Assembly (NCBI RefSeq): GCF_038003085.1
Contig: NZ_JBBOOM010000001.1
Location: 434,001 to 498,000, forward strand
Direction of reading: 5' to 3'
DNA from: Psychrobacillus sp. FSL K6-2836
GTDB taxonomy: Bacteria > Bacillota > Bacilli > Bacillales_A > Planococcaceae
DNA length: 64,000 bases
The position numbers and the translations under genes are program-made. This document shows positions 1-8,571 of this stretch, piece by piece (within the stretch, counting starts at the first letter, position 1; each line of letters starts with the position of its first letter). The notes beneath the pieces were generated by a model that was given only the letters and a program-made list of their open reading frames with translations, ran no database searches and had not been told where the DNA came from.

Positions 1-99
1 ATAGAGCAACTGATTTAATATAACTGCTCCAAACAAATTTTTTGTTACTGCTATTAATTCTTCTCTAATTACTGCACGTTTTAATTTTTTCTCTTTCAC
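1..99 (-). CDS. Replication/HTH-type protein of a mobile element, N-terminus only (partial)
   Basis: Reading the minus strand from a GTG at 99-97, preceded by AGGAAAG, gives about 33 residues starting MKEKKLKRAVIREEL and continuing with ...FGAVILNQLLY before the window edge. This opening resembles phage or plasmid replisome-organiser and HTH proteins of Bacillus, but the family call is from memory and weak. It lies 60 bases downstream of the 160-516 gene on the same strand, so the two are probably co-transcribed. The rest of the gene is outside the window. Confidence 0.5.
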   Translation of the reverse strand, partial: MKEKKLKRAVIREELIAVTKNLFGAVILNQLLY

Positions 100-159
100 T
101 TTATTTCCTTTCCTCTATATATAGATATTTCGATTACTTTTAGTAAACCACTACATCTT

Positions 160-516
160 TTATTTACTTTTTAAATCATAAATTCCTTGTTCATACTTCT
201 CTAAAAACTCATGTAAAGCTAAAGAGTATAATTTGCCGATTGGTATTGGCGTTTGTTGTGTAAATAATTTCATTCTATTTACGATTGCCTGATCAGTTTT
301 AAATGACGTTGTAACTTTTTTAGATTCAGTTGGCAATTGTAATAATGCAGCAAATAAATCATTAACTTTTACATTTTCACGCAACTCTTTCCTCAAAGCT
401 GAACTATATTCGAAAGAAGGATAATTAATCACTTCATCTACCGGTTCTTCATATCCTGATCCATTATTAAGTTCGTATTTTTTTGTTACATTGTGAGTTA
501 ATTCGTTTACTTTCAT
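160..516 (-). CDS. Small hypothetical protein of a mobile element
   Basis: A 118-residue protein whose ATG follows AGGAGG by about five bases, a very good ribosome site. The first ~55 residues are acidic and look disordered. The second half (about 65-115, with VTTSFKTDQAIVNRMKLFTQ and LYSLALHEFLEKY) looks like a small helical domain, possibly a ribbon-helix-helix DNA-binding fold as in plasmid partition proteins. It sits just upstream of the replication-type gene at the left edge, so a role in element maintenance is plausible. I do not recognise the family. Confidence 0.55.
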   Translation of the reverse strand: MKVNELTHNVTKKYELNNGSGYEEPVDEVINYPSFEYSSALRKELRENVKVNDLFAALLQLPTESKKVTTSFKTDQAIVNRMKLFTQQTPIPIGKLYSLALHEFLEKYEQGIYDLKSK

Positions 517-728
517 ATGACCTCCTAATATTTGATGACTTTGGTTTACTAAAAAGCTTAAACAGTATACTTATGTATTTTTTGTATTCGTAGAGGGTTA
601 GCAAAACTTTTTTATGGAAATTGGGGAAATTGTTTGGCGTAAGTTACTTATTGAAGAAAAAAATACAGGCAGTGTGGCTCCTTCAATGGATTAATGCAAG
701 TAAACTAAATTCCCAAATAAATTACATA

Positions 729-759
729 AAACCTTCCAAATAAATTATTTGGAAGGTTT
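729..759. terminator. Bidirectional hairpin terminator
   Basis: A nearly perfect palindrome, AACCTTCCAAATAA against TTATTTGGAAGGTT, is followed by TTTT on the plus side and preceded by an A-rich tract. It lies in the 517-992 gap. A short reading frame at about 614-694 (MEIGEIVWRKLLIEEKN...) in the same gap lacks a good ribosome site and is not called. Confidence 0.6.
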
Positions 760-859
760 TTTGGAATGCATTTTTTAGAATATAAAATATCTGGCCTTGA
801 ATTAACTTGTGAGACTTAAAATATTAAAATTCAACTGCTAATATATTTACACACATGAC

Positions 860-927
860 ACACAAGCACAAACAAATTAGGCTTAAATGTCATGAGACAT
901 TCTTGTCTAAATTGTTGTGTCCTGTGT
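860..927. promoter_or_regulatory. Nested dyad upstream of the recombinase gene
   Basis: Two inverted repeats share one centre, between 893 and 894. The inner one is AATGTC (886-891) and GACATT (896-901) around ATGA. The outer one pairs 860-880 with 907-927, 15 of 21 positions matching (ACACAnG...AACAAnTTAG). It lies 65-130 bases before the recombinase start. Nested, spaced half-sites of this kind fit a recombinase core site or an autoregulatory operator; which one is inference. Confidence 0.6.
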
Positions 928-992
928 TTTATATGTGTTTATTAAAATATTAATATGGAAAGACTAGTTATCATAAGGAGGATGATTCTAAT

Positions 993-3062
993 ATGAAAGA
1001 AGATATTCAGGATAATAAAACATTAAGTAAAAGTGAGGCAGCAAAAACACTCAACATAAGTAAACATATTGTATCTTATATTATATCTAGAGATGAATTC
1101 GCTGCTAAAATAGGAAAAACTTCAAGAAGAACCTTTATACCAATTGACTTATTAGAAGGGATTAATAATTTTTACCAAACTAATAGAAATCAGTATCATA
1201 AATTCCAAAGTGATCCTAAGTATCTTTCAGCAAGACATCTGGCTGGCTTTTTAGCGATTACTTATGAAAATTTAATTCAACAAGCAGAATCAGGTCTCTG
1301 GGATGGTAAATATGTAAAAATTCCTAGAGTTACATTTCCAACACGAAAAGAAAATAACCATTTTAATTATTTTTTTAATCGCAAATTAACAATAGGAAAC
1401 TATAAAACTCTTTCAGCAATTATCATTGAAACAAAAATTGTGCCAAGAGACACTTTATTGAGTTATGCAAAGAATGGCCTATTACCACAACCAGAACATT
1501 TAAAAGGCACTAATTTATACGATGAAAATGAAATCATTAGAAAATTACCTTATATCCGTGATGAACAATTTCAGAAAAAAACAGGCATTATAAAGTCTTC
1601 AAAAATCCAGTCTTTTATGTTGCTAAATGAACAACAACAACACGTTATAACAGAATACTTAAATTACCGAAGAAATAATGGAACGATAAACTTTAATGGC
1701 TATCGCTCAAAAAACAAAATAGTAAATAAAGAGAAAACTTTAATTGTGATGAAAGAATTAATTTCTTCAGCTTTTGTGTTAATTATCGCGGGAAGATGTA
1801 ATATCACTGAAGATATATTTGTTAGAAGAAAGTTGAATAGCAATATAATAGATTTATTTAATCCAGATGTTTTTAATATTCTTAATATAAGTAACTCGGA
1901 TTATTTTTACCTTTATAATAAAAGAAAAGAAAGTACACTATCAAGTTTTTTTAAACAGCTTAGACCATTTTATTACTATCACTTACAAAAATTAGAAATT
2001 GAATCAACTGTTAGCCAACAAAAGTTCCTTGAATTTCAAGGCTTAAAGATACGTATAGAACAGTTTTTAGATCAGTTCCCGTATAGAAACTCTAATTGGT
2101 ATGAAACACAAAATGCAAAGATTAATAAATCTTTTTTAACTCCAATACAGATGATAGAGATTAAAAATTTTATTTTAAGTGATCCAATTTCAGTGAATCC
2201 TATTAAATATGCAACTATGTGGCAACTTGGTTGCACAACTGGAGTTAGACCTGAAGAAATGCAAAATGTAAGAATTGAACATTTTCTTCTAGATAATAAT
2301 GGATTCTTAAAATTAAATTCTAGAGGATGGGGCTTATTAAGACTTCCAGCTAGTGCTTCCAAACACGAAAGCTCACCTTCCAACATTTACGGCACTCTTA
2401 TTCCGATAGAAACTGTTAATCAACTAAACAATTATCTTAAATTGCTATATAAAAAACAGGGGCCATTAAATAAAACAGGATTTGGTTATTTATTTAGACC
2501 ACATGATCCAAGCCCAAACCGAGAATACGATGTTATTGTAAAGGATTTTATTGTTCGAATTAGAACCCTTCTTACTTTTTTATCTAAGGAGCAACAAGAA
2601 CGATTTGTACTTAAATCTTCAAGACATTCAATGAACAATTTAATTTCTAATTCCTTTTTATCTGTTCCATATTTAAATGGTAGAATTCAAAAAACATCCG
2701 CGCAATATCAGATGAGACATAAACCATTCGAATCGACAGGTGATAAATACTATTCTGCTCTGATTTCTGAGGATGATTTCTACAAAGTTCTTGACCTGAC
2801 AATAAATTTCCCCTGGGATAAAGATAAATTGCAGTTATGGGAAATTAAACAAGGATATATTAAGGCTAATATTAATGAATTTGTAGATGAGGAAAATAGT
2901 TATCAAGTAGATTACTCTGAGGAAATCGCTGAAAGAATTAAGGATATAGACAATCAATTAGCTAATTTAAGGAAAAGACCTAAAACAATGGATGTAAAAG
3001 AATGGACCATTAAAGTATCCAAGTTAAACAAAGAGAAAAATAAACTACTAAATATAAGTTAA
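993..3062 (+). CDS. Large tyrosine recombinase with N-terminal HTH units
   Basis: A 689-residue protein that starts at ATG after AAGGAGG. Residues ~8-60 form a MerR/excisionase-type HTH (TLSKSEAAKTLNISKHIV), and further weaker HTH-like stretches follow at ~75-130 and ~130-190. The C-terminal half carries tyrosine-recombinase signatures: Arg419 in TGVRPEEM, Arg544-His545 in KSSRHSMNN with Lys where His is usual, Arg575-His576, and the candidate nucleophile Tyr586 or Tyr587 in TGDKYYSA. The last ~60 residues are a charged, coiled-coil-like tail. The size is about twice that of a phage integrase. It is followed 15 bases later by a small excisionase-like gene, so this is probably the mobility module of an integrative element. 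The enzyme class is fairly secure; the subfamily is not recognised. Confidence 0.75.
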   Translation: MKEDIQDNKTLSKSEAAKTLNISKHIVSYIISRDEFAAKIGKTSRRTFIPIDLLEGINNFYQTNRNQYHKFQSDPKYLSARHLAGFLAITYENLIQQAESGLWDGKYVKIPRVTFPTRKENNHFNYFFNRKLTIGNYKTLSAIIIETKIVPRDTLLSYAKNGLLPQPEHLKGTNLYDENEIIRKLPYIRDEQFQKKTGIIKSSKIQSFMLLNEQQQHVITEYLNYRRNNGTINFNGYRSKNKIVNKEKTLIVMKELISSAFVLIIAGRCNITEDIFVRRKLNSNIIDLFNPDVFNILNISNSDYFYLYNKRKESTLSSFFKQLRPFYYYHLQKLEIESTVSQQKFLEFQGLKIRIEQFLDQFPYRNSNWYETQNAKINKSFLTPIQMIEIKNFILSDPISVNPIKYATMWQLGCTTGVRPEEMQNVRIEHFLLDNNGFLKLNSRGWGLLRLPASASKHESSPSNIYGTLIPIETVNQLNNYLKLLYKKQGPLNKTGFGYLFRPHDPSPNREYDVIVKDFIVRIRTLLTFLSKEQQERFVLKSSRHSMNNLISNSFLSVPYLNGRIQKTSAQYQMRHKPFESTGDKYYSALISEDDFYKVLDLTINFPWDKDKLQLWEIKQGYIKANINEFVDEENSYQVDYSEEIAERIKDIDNQLANLRKRPKTMDVKEWTIKVSKLNKEKNKLLNIS

Positions 3063-3077
3063 GGGCGTAAGTATCAA

Positions 3078-3329
3078 ATGCAAAATTACAATACACATAC
3101 CACAACAAATGACACTAATAAAGTTGACTTACCTCGAATTTTTGAAATTATTGACGATGAATTATTATTTACCACTAATGATATAAGTGAATTATTAGCT
3201 CTTCATCCAGAAACAGTTAGGCGCTGGTGTCGTACAGGTAAACTCCGTATTTATGCACCAGGTGGTCAGTACAAAATTCAAGGTAAAGACCTTAAAAATT
3301 TTCTATATCGATGGTACTTAATAAAATAG
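3078..3329 (+). CDS. Excisionase-like MerR/HTH_17 DNA-binding protein
   Basis: An 83-residue protein with a single HTH: LFTTNDISELLALHPETVRRWCRTGKL then KIQGKDLKNFL. This is the excisionase/HTH_17 pattern in which the VRRWCRxGKL segment is the recognition helix plus wing. It begins 15 bases after the recombinase stop and shares its strand, which fits a recombination directionality factor. The protein encoded at 3720-3941 on the other strand is a clear paralogue (VRRWCRQGKL). The start codon has only a weak ribosome site, so translation may depend on the upstream gene. Confidence 0.7.
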   Translation: MQNYNTHTTTNDTNKVDLPRIFEIIDDELLFTTNDISELLALHPETVRRWCRTGKLRIYAPGGQYKIQGKDLKNFLYRWYLIK

Positions 3330-3335
3330 AAAAAT

Positions 3336-3360
3336 GCCTAAGTAACAAAATTACTTAGGC
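3336..3360. terminator. Bidirectional terminator between convergent genes
   Basis: A perfect 10-bp stem, GCCTAAGTAA and TTACTTAGGC, with loop CAAAA is followed by TCTTTTTT. The other side is A-rich, so it can end both the recombinase/excisionase operon and the convergent 3351-3719 gene, whose stop codon lies inside it. Confidence 0.8.
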
Positions 3361-3719
3361 TCTTTTTTATAATGTATAATAAGTTGCATTACCCTATTTT
3401 CGATATCCACTAAATCATTTTTGAGAGCGGGAAATTTTTTCGTCAGACACTTAAATTTATTACCTATTATTTGTTGTTCCTTTTTAGGGTTGTATACTTT
3501 TGCGATTAACTTATTACCCTCTTTAAAGTATTTGATTAGTATCAGTAAATTCCCGTTTTCATTGCAAAAATCACAATTCCAATATGTTGTTAACGTACAC
3601 ATTTCAACAGTTGAACCACAATATAGACAGGGAAACTTAACTATTTGTTGAACAATATTCAATGAGTAATCGACTTTGTTTTCCTTAAAGAAAGACAATA
3701 TTACGTTAACGCTCCCCAT
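3351..3719 (-). CDS. Small zinc-binding protein resembling a primase CHC2 finger
   Basis: A 122-residue protein. Residues ~18-65 carry CLYCGS...WNCDFCNENGNLLILIKYF, a four-cysteine zinc site followed by a G-x-hydrophobic helix. This recalls the CHC2 zinc finger of DnaG-type primases (CxxC or CxxH, then CxxC-x2-GD-hydrophobic). No TOPRIM or catalytic domain is present, so it may be a stand-alone zinc module or a relic of an element-borne primase. It is adjacent to the upstream HTH gene on the same strand, so the two form an operon. Confidence 0.5.
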   Translation of the reverse strand: MGSVNVILSFFKENKVDYSLNIVQQIVKFPCLYCGSTVEMCTLTTYWNCDFCNENGNLLILIKYFKEGNKLIAKVYNPKKEQQIIGNKFKCLTKKFPALKNDLVDIENRVMQLIIHYKKEPK

Positions 3720-3941
3720 TTATCTTTCCCATCTAGCTTTAACTTTAGATCGCTTCATAAATGTCTTAAAGTCTTCACCTACAATTACATATTTGTTACC
3801 GAAATTATATGATGGAAGTTTACCTTGTCTACACCATCTTCGCACACTTTCGACATGCATATTAATCATCAATGCAATGTCTTCCGGATGTAAAATCTCT
3901 TCATCTGGTAAATTAAAAATATCATGAATATTATTTGACAT
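3720..3941 (-). CDS. Excisionase-like HTH protein, paralogue of 3078-3329
   Basis: I start this at the ATG at 3941 because AAGGAG lies eight bases before it; an upstream ATG at 4001 has no ribosome site. The product (73 residues, MSNNIHDIFNLPDEE...) contains the HTH LHPEDIALMINMHVESVRRWCRQGKL and ends in a basic tail (KRSKVKARWER). It matches the 3078-3329 protein in the recognition helix and wing but lies in the opposing operon. Two related factors around one recombinase suggest opposing control of excision or of transcription. Confidence 0.65.
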   Translation of the reverse strand: MSNNIHDIFNLPDEEILHPEDIALMINMHVESVRRWCRQGKLPSYNFGNKYVIVGEDFKTFMKRSKVKARWER

Positions 3942-4006
3942 ATACTCTACTCCTTGTTTAGATGTCGATAGGTTAGGACATAGGACCATGTATGGCTCCA
4001 ACTTGT

Positions 4007-5056
4007 TTAAACTTCATCCCACTTGCTTTTTATATATACTTTTTTTGTTCCAATAATATTGCTTTTTATAGCATCATTCATTGACTTCGACAACTTATAT
4101 CCATTCATCTGAAATTTCCTATAAAACTTTCCGGAACAACTAAGTGAACAAAATTTACTTTTAAAGAAGTATTTTTTTAATTGGTACATATTTCTTCGGT
4201 CAAAGGACTCTCTTTTTCCACATTCCGGACATTTGTATAAAACTACAATTTTTCCATACAAATCACGACTTAGGCATTTATTGATTAATTCACGCTTTCT
4301 CTTTAAATATATTGGTGGATTCCAAGAATACATCCATTTAGCAATTGCATGAACAGAGGTGGGACCACCATACGATATTTGGTAAGTATTTCTATTTATC
4401 TGTACTTTAACTGGATTAACTCCTAATTCAGATTCTAGAATATTTTTTATTTGTACTACTATCGCTTCGGTTCCATTAAAGGATAATTGTGGCATTCCAT
4501 TAGACTTCTTAATACTGATTGATCCATCACCATCAAACGCGCCTAGAATAAAAGGTCTATGATCCCAGATATGTTCAACTGGATATTTAATTTTAAAGGT
4601 CTTATTATGCTCTAGACCATACTTTAACAGATCTTGATAAATTATTTTACTGCCAAATGTAATCTTTGAATATTCCCTCCCCTTTGTATAATCAGCGAGA
4701 ACTGGAGCTTCTGATTCTATCAGTTTCTTGAGATACTCTAAAATGTACTCATCTCTTTTTTGAATCTTTATATTAAAGCCAGCATGTTTCTTGACATCAT
4801 ATGAAAATACATGACCATCGCTATATATCCAACCTAGAAAATAAAGTTTTTCCAATGAATCTAACTTTTTAAAGTAATCCTCATTTAAAGAATAACTTCT
4901 TAGTCTGTATGAATAACCAGCTTTGACTAAGTATCTTCTTATAACTCCATGTGAAGTATCGTATAACCTAGCAATCTCCCTTAAACTTAAACCTTGTTCT
5001 TGGTGCAACTCATTAAAGTGTACAACAACTTCTTTATTAAAGAATTCTCTTTCCAT
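4007..5056 (-). CDS. Free-standing LAGLIDADG homing endonuclease with HTH and zinc finger
   Basis: 349 residues in three parts. Residues ~5-45 are an HTH (LSLREIARLYDTSHGVIRRYLVKAGY). Two LAGLIDADG helices follow, YFLGWIYSDGHV (~73-84) and FILGAFDGDGSI (~170-181), each carrying the acidic catalytic Asp. A C-terminal four-cysteine motif, CPECG...FCSLSC, lies at ~275-310. Two motifs in one chain mean a monomeric enzyme. It is the first gene of the minus-strand set reaching down to the zinc protein. Such enzymes spread by cutting a specific site and being copied in by repair; no intron or intein features flank it, so it is free-standing. The endonuclease call is strong; its target is unknown. 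Confidence 0.8.
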   Translation of the reverse strand: MEREFFNKEVVVHFNELHQEQGLSLREIARLYDTSHGVIRRYLVKAGYSYRLRSYSLNEDYFKKLDSLEKLYFLGWIYSDGHVFSYDVKKHAGFNIKIQKRDEYILEYLKKLIESEAPVLADYTKGREYSKITFGSKIIYQDLLKYGLEHNKTFKIKYPVEHIWDHRPFILGAFDGDGSISIKKSNGMPQLSFNGTEAIVVQIKNILESELGVNPVKVQINRNTYQISYGGPTSVHAIAKWMYSWNPPIYLKRKRELINKCLSRDLYGKIVVLYKCPECGKRESFDRRNMYQLKKYFFKSKFCSLSCSGKFYRKFQMNGYKLSKSMNDAIKSNIIGTKKVYIKSKWDEV

Positions 5057-5157
5057 CTACTAACCAACCTTTCTTTTAATGTGATACTAGAATTGTTGAC
5101 AGTAAGGTTGGAAAATATACATCTATTCATTTACTAATTTTTTTCACCTTAAAACAG

Positions 5158-5190
5158 AACACGTTCATCCTGGTAAATGATAAACGTGTT
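5158..5190. other. Hairpin in the 5057-5450 gap
   Basis: AACACGTT (5158-5165) and AACGTGTT (5183-5190) can pair around a 17-base loop. There is no convincing T-run on either side, so termination is doubtful. Nothing else is recognisable in the gap between the endonuclease and the next terminator. Confidence 0.35.
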
Positions 5191-5450
5191 GTATTTAACT
5201 ATTCTATTTTCGACCAAAATCAAGTCTTATTCGTTAAGTATAAATTAGGTATATTCAAGTAAGTGACATTTCCCGTTAGTGGAAGGATTTTATTTACCAT
5301 TCCACCAATTACGATTAAATAATTTTATATGTATTGAAACATCACTAATTAGCACAATTTTTCATTTTCAAACTAGAGAGTTATTTTAAAAAATATACAC
5401 CTAGTGATATACTCTTCTACCTCATTCTTTTCTATAAAGAAGACGCTTAT

Positions 5451-5501
5451 AAAATACTAAACTCCTGTCCTATGTTAATCTGAGCAGGTGTTTAGTATTT
5501 T
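5451..5501. terminator. Terminator after the GIY-YIG gene
   Basis: AAAATACTAAAC with CCTG on the left pairs with CAGG and GTTTAGTATTTT on the right around about 17 bases. It begins three bases after the stop of the minus-strand gene 5504-6811, and the far side supplies the T-run for that strand. Confidence 0.7.
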
Positions 5502-5503
5502 AA

Positions 5504-6811
5504 CTACTTACACTTTAATGCTAATACTTTTGCACGTCGTTCATTAAACTCCATAATACGCGTTTCATTATTACCTTTTTCAGCTTTCGAACGTTCAATT
5601 GCTTCATCAAGAATAGCAATTTCATTATCATAATCTTTTAATTTACGATATGCCATCGCATAAGAGCTATAAAGGGCAGGTGCATTATATCCGTTATAAC
5701 GTGCCTTATCGAATAACTCTATGGCTCTCAAAATGTTGCCGGCTTTGCGTTCCTTATCACCTTCTTCGTAATAAGGATAACCCTTATCAAAACCTTTCTC
5801 CCAATCATGTACATTTTTAATATTTTTTAGCAGTACACGATTATTAATAGGATCAATTAATGGTTCCTCTTTCAAAACAGACGCTACTTCTCCGAAATTA
5901 TTCTTTAAATGCTTCCATACATCAATCAAATGATACGTTGGTATTTGAACTCCTAATTCAGCTAAGGCTTTCTCTTGATCTTTATTGTAATTCGTGACAT
6001 AATCATCACCAATGTAAATCCATGCCGTTATGGATTTTGCAAATTTACTTTTCAACACCTTATTCCCATTAGCTATCAACATGTTTGTAACTTCATCTTT
6101 ATACTTTTCTAAATTACCACCATATATAATACTAATTTCATCTCGCATATTACGTGTAATAAAGGCTACAGATTTAAGGTTTTGGTACTGAACTTTATCA
6201 AAATCTCGGTGCTGTATACCAAAATAATGTTCTTCTATTTCACATGCATATAAAACTGGCGCCGTTTCACTCTGTATTTTTGGTGTACTCGGACTGCGAT
6301 CATATCCATTATCACGTTTTGTAAACAAGGGGATATGACGATTCGTTAATCTATGATTGGTTTCATTTAAAATACGTGCTATCTCTTTGCTCTCTAATTC
6401 AATCGCTTCATCTTCAGTTAACCCCGTAGCAATAAATCGACTATCTGTTTCATACATTTTTCGGATTTTTTCAGCTTCATATGCTCGCTGATGTAACTCC
6501 TTATAACGATTGCCACGTCCTTTGCCAACGTAGAACACTTCTCCTGTTTCTTTAATAAACCATTCATACACATAAAAATCTTTTGCCGTATTACCTGTTG
6601 ATACACCAACGGGTAATGAAGTTACATTTATCTTATCCCCATCATTGTTAGGTCCTATCGAAAACCCTAGACCACCTGTGTACGGTAATTTGTTTGAGTT
6701 TGTATTTTCTGAAACTGGCTTTTGGATAGTATTCACATTTTCAAACTTTTTCTGCTCCCCAAGCTCTACTTCAATCTTTTTACTATTAAATAGTTTACTA
6801 AAGATTCCCAT
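5504..6811 (-). CDS. GIY-YIG nuclease domain protein with C-terminal TPR
   Basis: 435 residues, ATG about ten bases after AAGGAGG. Residues ~1-70 are low-complexity and charged. Residues ~78-150 form a GIY-YIG-type domain: YVYEWF and FYVGKGRGNRY supply the paired tyrosines and the Arg, and ESKEIARILNE the downstream Glu. Residues ~175-300 are an unrecognised mixed domain. Residues ~330-430 look like two or three TPR helices (GDKERKAGNILRAIELFDKARYNGY; YSSYAMAYRKLKDYDNEIAILDEAI). The gene is monocistronic with its own terminator. The nuclease fold is well supported; the biological role is unknown, and a mobile or defence function is possible given the neighbours. Confidence 0.65.
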   Translation of the reverse strand: MGIFSKLFNSKKIEVELGEQKKFENVNTIQKPVSENTNSNKLPYTGGLGFSIGPNNDGDKINVTSLPVGVSTGNTAKDFYVYEWFIKETGEVFYVGKGRGNRYKELHQRAYEAEKIRKMYETDSRFIATGLTEDEAIELESKEIARILNETNHRLTNRHIPLFTKRDNGYDRSPSTPKIQSETAPVLYACEIEEHYFGIQHRDFDKVQYQNLKSVAFITRNMRDEISIIYGGNLEKYKDEVTNMLIANGNKVLKSKFAKSITAWIYIGDDYVTNYNKDQEKALAELGVQIPTYHLIDVWKHLKNNFGEVASVLKEEPLIDPINNRVLLKNIKNVHDWEKGFDKGYPYYEEGDKERKAGNILRAIELFDKARYNGYNAPALYSSYAMAYRKLKDYDNEIAILDEAIERSKAEKGNNETRIMEFNERRAKVLALKCK

Positions 6812-7371
6812 AGCACCACTTCCTCCTTAAAATATGTAAAATTTTAACGCGATTTAAAGATTTATAATAGCAACAACTATCCTGCTTTGAAAAACAATTA
6901 TTACTAAAATACTAACGTTCCCATTTGAAAGCACACAACATATGACAAGGCACTTGAACTCATTTCATCTTAACATGAAAAAGCAGCATGATTTTAACCC
7001 TACAGCTCCCCGGTAGATAAAGTGTCCTCACTTCACAAAGTTTTAACAGTAACAACCTACACCACTATTAAACACACCTGTTTTGGATAGCGATAGTTTT
7101 TACCGCTTTTACGCTTCGATATCTCCTGCTAAATAAGCAACAACTGAACGCACTTGTTCAAAGTAGTTTCTATATATAATAACTGGTATATGTATCTTAG
7201 GCTTTACCCCTTTTCATTTAATTTCTCCTTGAAAAAATATAAATCCCCTCCGAATCATGTCTTTAAACAACTCATTCATGACCACAAACTGACTTTTCAA
7301 GGACTTCAGGTATAGATTTTATATATTTCTACTTATAATGGTATTTAAGAAATATAGTAGAAGTGATGTGA
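6812..7371. other. Intergenic region with one short coding remnant
   Basis: No intact gene is visible. On the minus strand, about 7206-7109, an open stretch reads KPKIHIPVIIYRNYFEQVRSVVAYLAGDIEA and then a stop. It looks like the C-terminal tail of a lost gene, which I do not recognise. The rest shows nothing I can support. Confidence 0.4.
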
Positions 7372-7850
7372 CAAGATGAAAGTGAAAGGAACTATAAAAA
7401 ATGGAATAAGCCGAACTTTTGGGGTAAATATGAGAAAACCATACCTCAAAACTTAAAGGAAATGATCTATAATCAGTACTATAGTCAAGACACCATGTAT
7501 GTTTATTGTGACTGCTCCATGCAATTAGAAAACAATATAATGTAGATTGCCTGTTCTTATATACAAAATGGGACCATAATCGTCATAAGTAACATGATTT
7601 ATCCGTCAAATGATTGTAATGGAAAAAATACATATGGAGAATTACAGGCAGTTGTATCAAGTCTTTCTAACTTTGATAAATATATGAATTCATTCACTAT
7701 AGAGATAGTCATTTATTCAGATGTTGATGATATAATCAAAATTTTCTCCCTTTATCTATAGAATACCTATCCAATGACTTAAAAACTTATAACCTTTTTG
7801 CTAAAAGCGCTCATAATGCAGCAAGAAAAATAATACAACAACAGATGTAG
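7372..7850 (+). pseudogene. RNase H-fold protein, degraded
   Basis: One frame reads QDESERNYKKWNKPNFWGKY...MYVYCDCSMQLENNIM, meets a TAG, and continues as IACSYIQNGTIIVISNMI...TYGELQAVVSSL...IVIYSDVDDI. After a frameshift the sequence ends SAHNAARKIIQQQM. The order of an Asp in a YxYxDxS strand, a Glu in TYGELQAV, an Asp in IYSDV and a final HNxAR helix is the RNase HI pattern. One in-frame stop (about 7543) and at least one frameshift (about 7760) make it non-functional. The upstream end is unclear because a TGA precedes residue 1. Confidence 0.6.
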
Positions 7851-7981
7851 TCTTTTATACGTATAGAAGAATTGAGAATCTTTTACTAACTAACTTGCAC
7901 ATCATTATTACTAGTTCGCTACTATATCATACTAAATTATAATTTGTTTTTTATCATTCAATCATAAAGCGAGGGATATTA

Positions 7982-8455
7982 ATGGGTACTTTCTACGCAC
8001 TTGGTGTCGTGAAAAAATTCTCAGCAGAATCGAACCAAACACTTAATGAAGCTAATTGGAAGGAACACTTGAATGAAAGGCTTGATATGGAGCAATACAC
8101 AATAAATTTCAGGGATAATGCAATAGAAGGAAAATTGAAGAAAGAAGTATTTGAAAAAAACATAAAAGACTTCTATAACAAGCTTGTTACTATAACCAAT
8201 AACGAGCTGATTTCCATTTACTTTGAAGATTCCGGAACAGATGTAGAGAAATATCAACATTGGATTACAGGAATGACAGTTAAGGAGCATAGTCCCCACA
8301 TTACCTTATCCGCCGAATTTGCGATACTATTTATTGAAGGAAAGGTTGCAGTTGAGGAATTTAGCATCGAACCGAATTTAATGAATTGGCTGTTTAGGCA
8401 TGTTGACCTCTCGAACCCGCTTAGTGGATGTATTATGACGGACATAGTGGGATAG
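7982..8455 (+). CDS. Hypothetical protein
   Basis: 157 residues; the ATG follows GCGAGGGA by six bases. The composition is that of a soluble alpha/beta protein, without signal peptide or membrane segment. A feature is the block HSPHITLSAEFAILFIEGKVAVEEF, and the protein ends HVDLSNPLSGCIMTDIVG. I do not recognise it. Small orphan proteins of this size next to mobile DNA are often immunity proteins, but nothing here proves that. Confidence 0.6.
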   Translation: MGTFYALGVVKKFSAESNQTLNEANWKEHLNERLDMEQYTINFRDNAIEGKLKKEVFEKNIKDFYNKLVTITNNELISIYFEDSGTDVEKYQHWITGMTVKEHSPHITLSAEFAILFIEGKVAVEEFSIEPNLMNWLFRHVDLSNPLSGCIMTDIVG

Positions 8456-8571
8456 TATTCTTCAAATTCTGAAATAGGTGACAGACAGAAGCAAGATTGA
8501 GTGAAAATCAGACAATAATAATTAAATAAATTTTCCAAAGAAGTTAGACAACGAATTATAAGGAGAAAAAT

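Noticed and set aside
2072-2386. 104-residue open frame on the minus strand inside the recombinase gene
   Set aside because: It is a shadow of the recombinase frame, has no ribosome site and no recognisable protein features.
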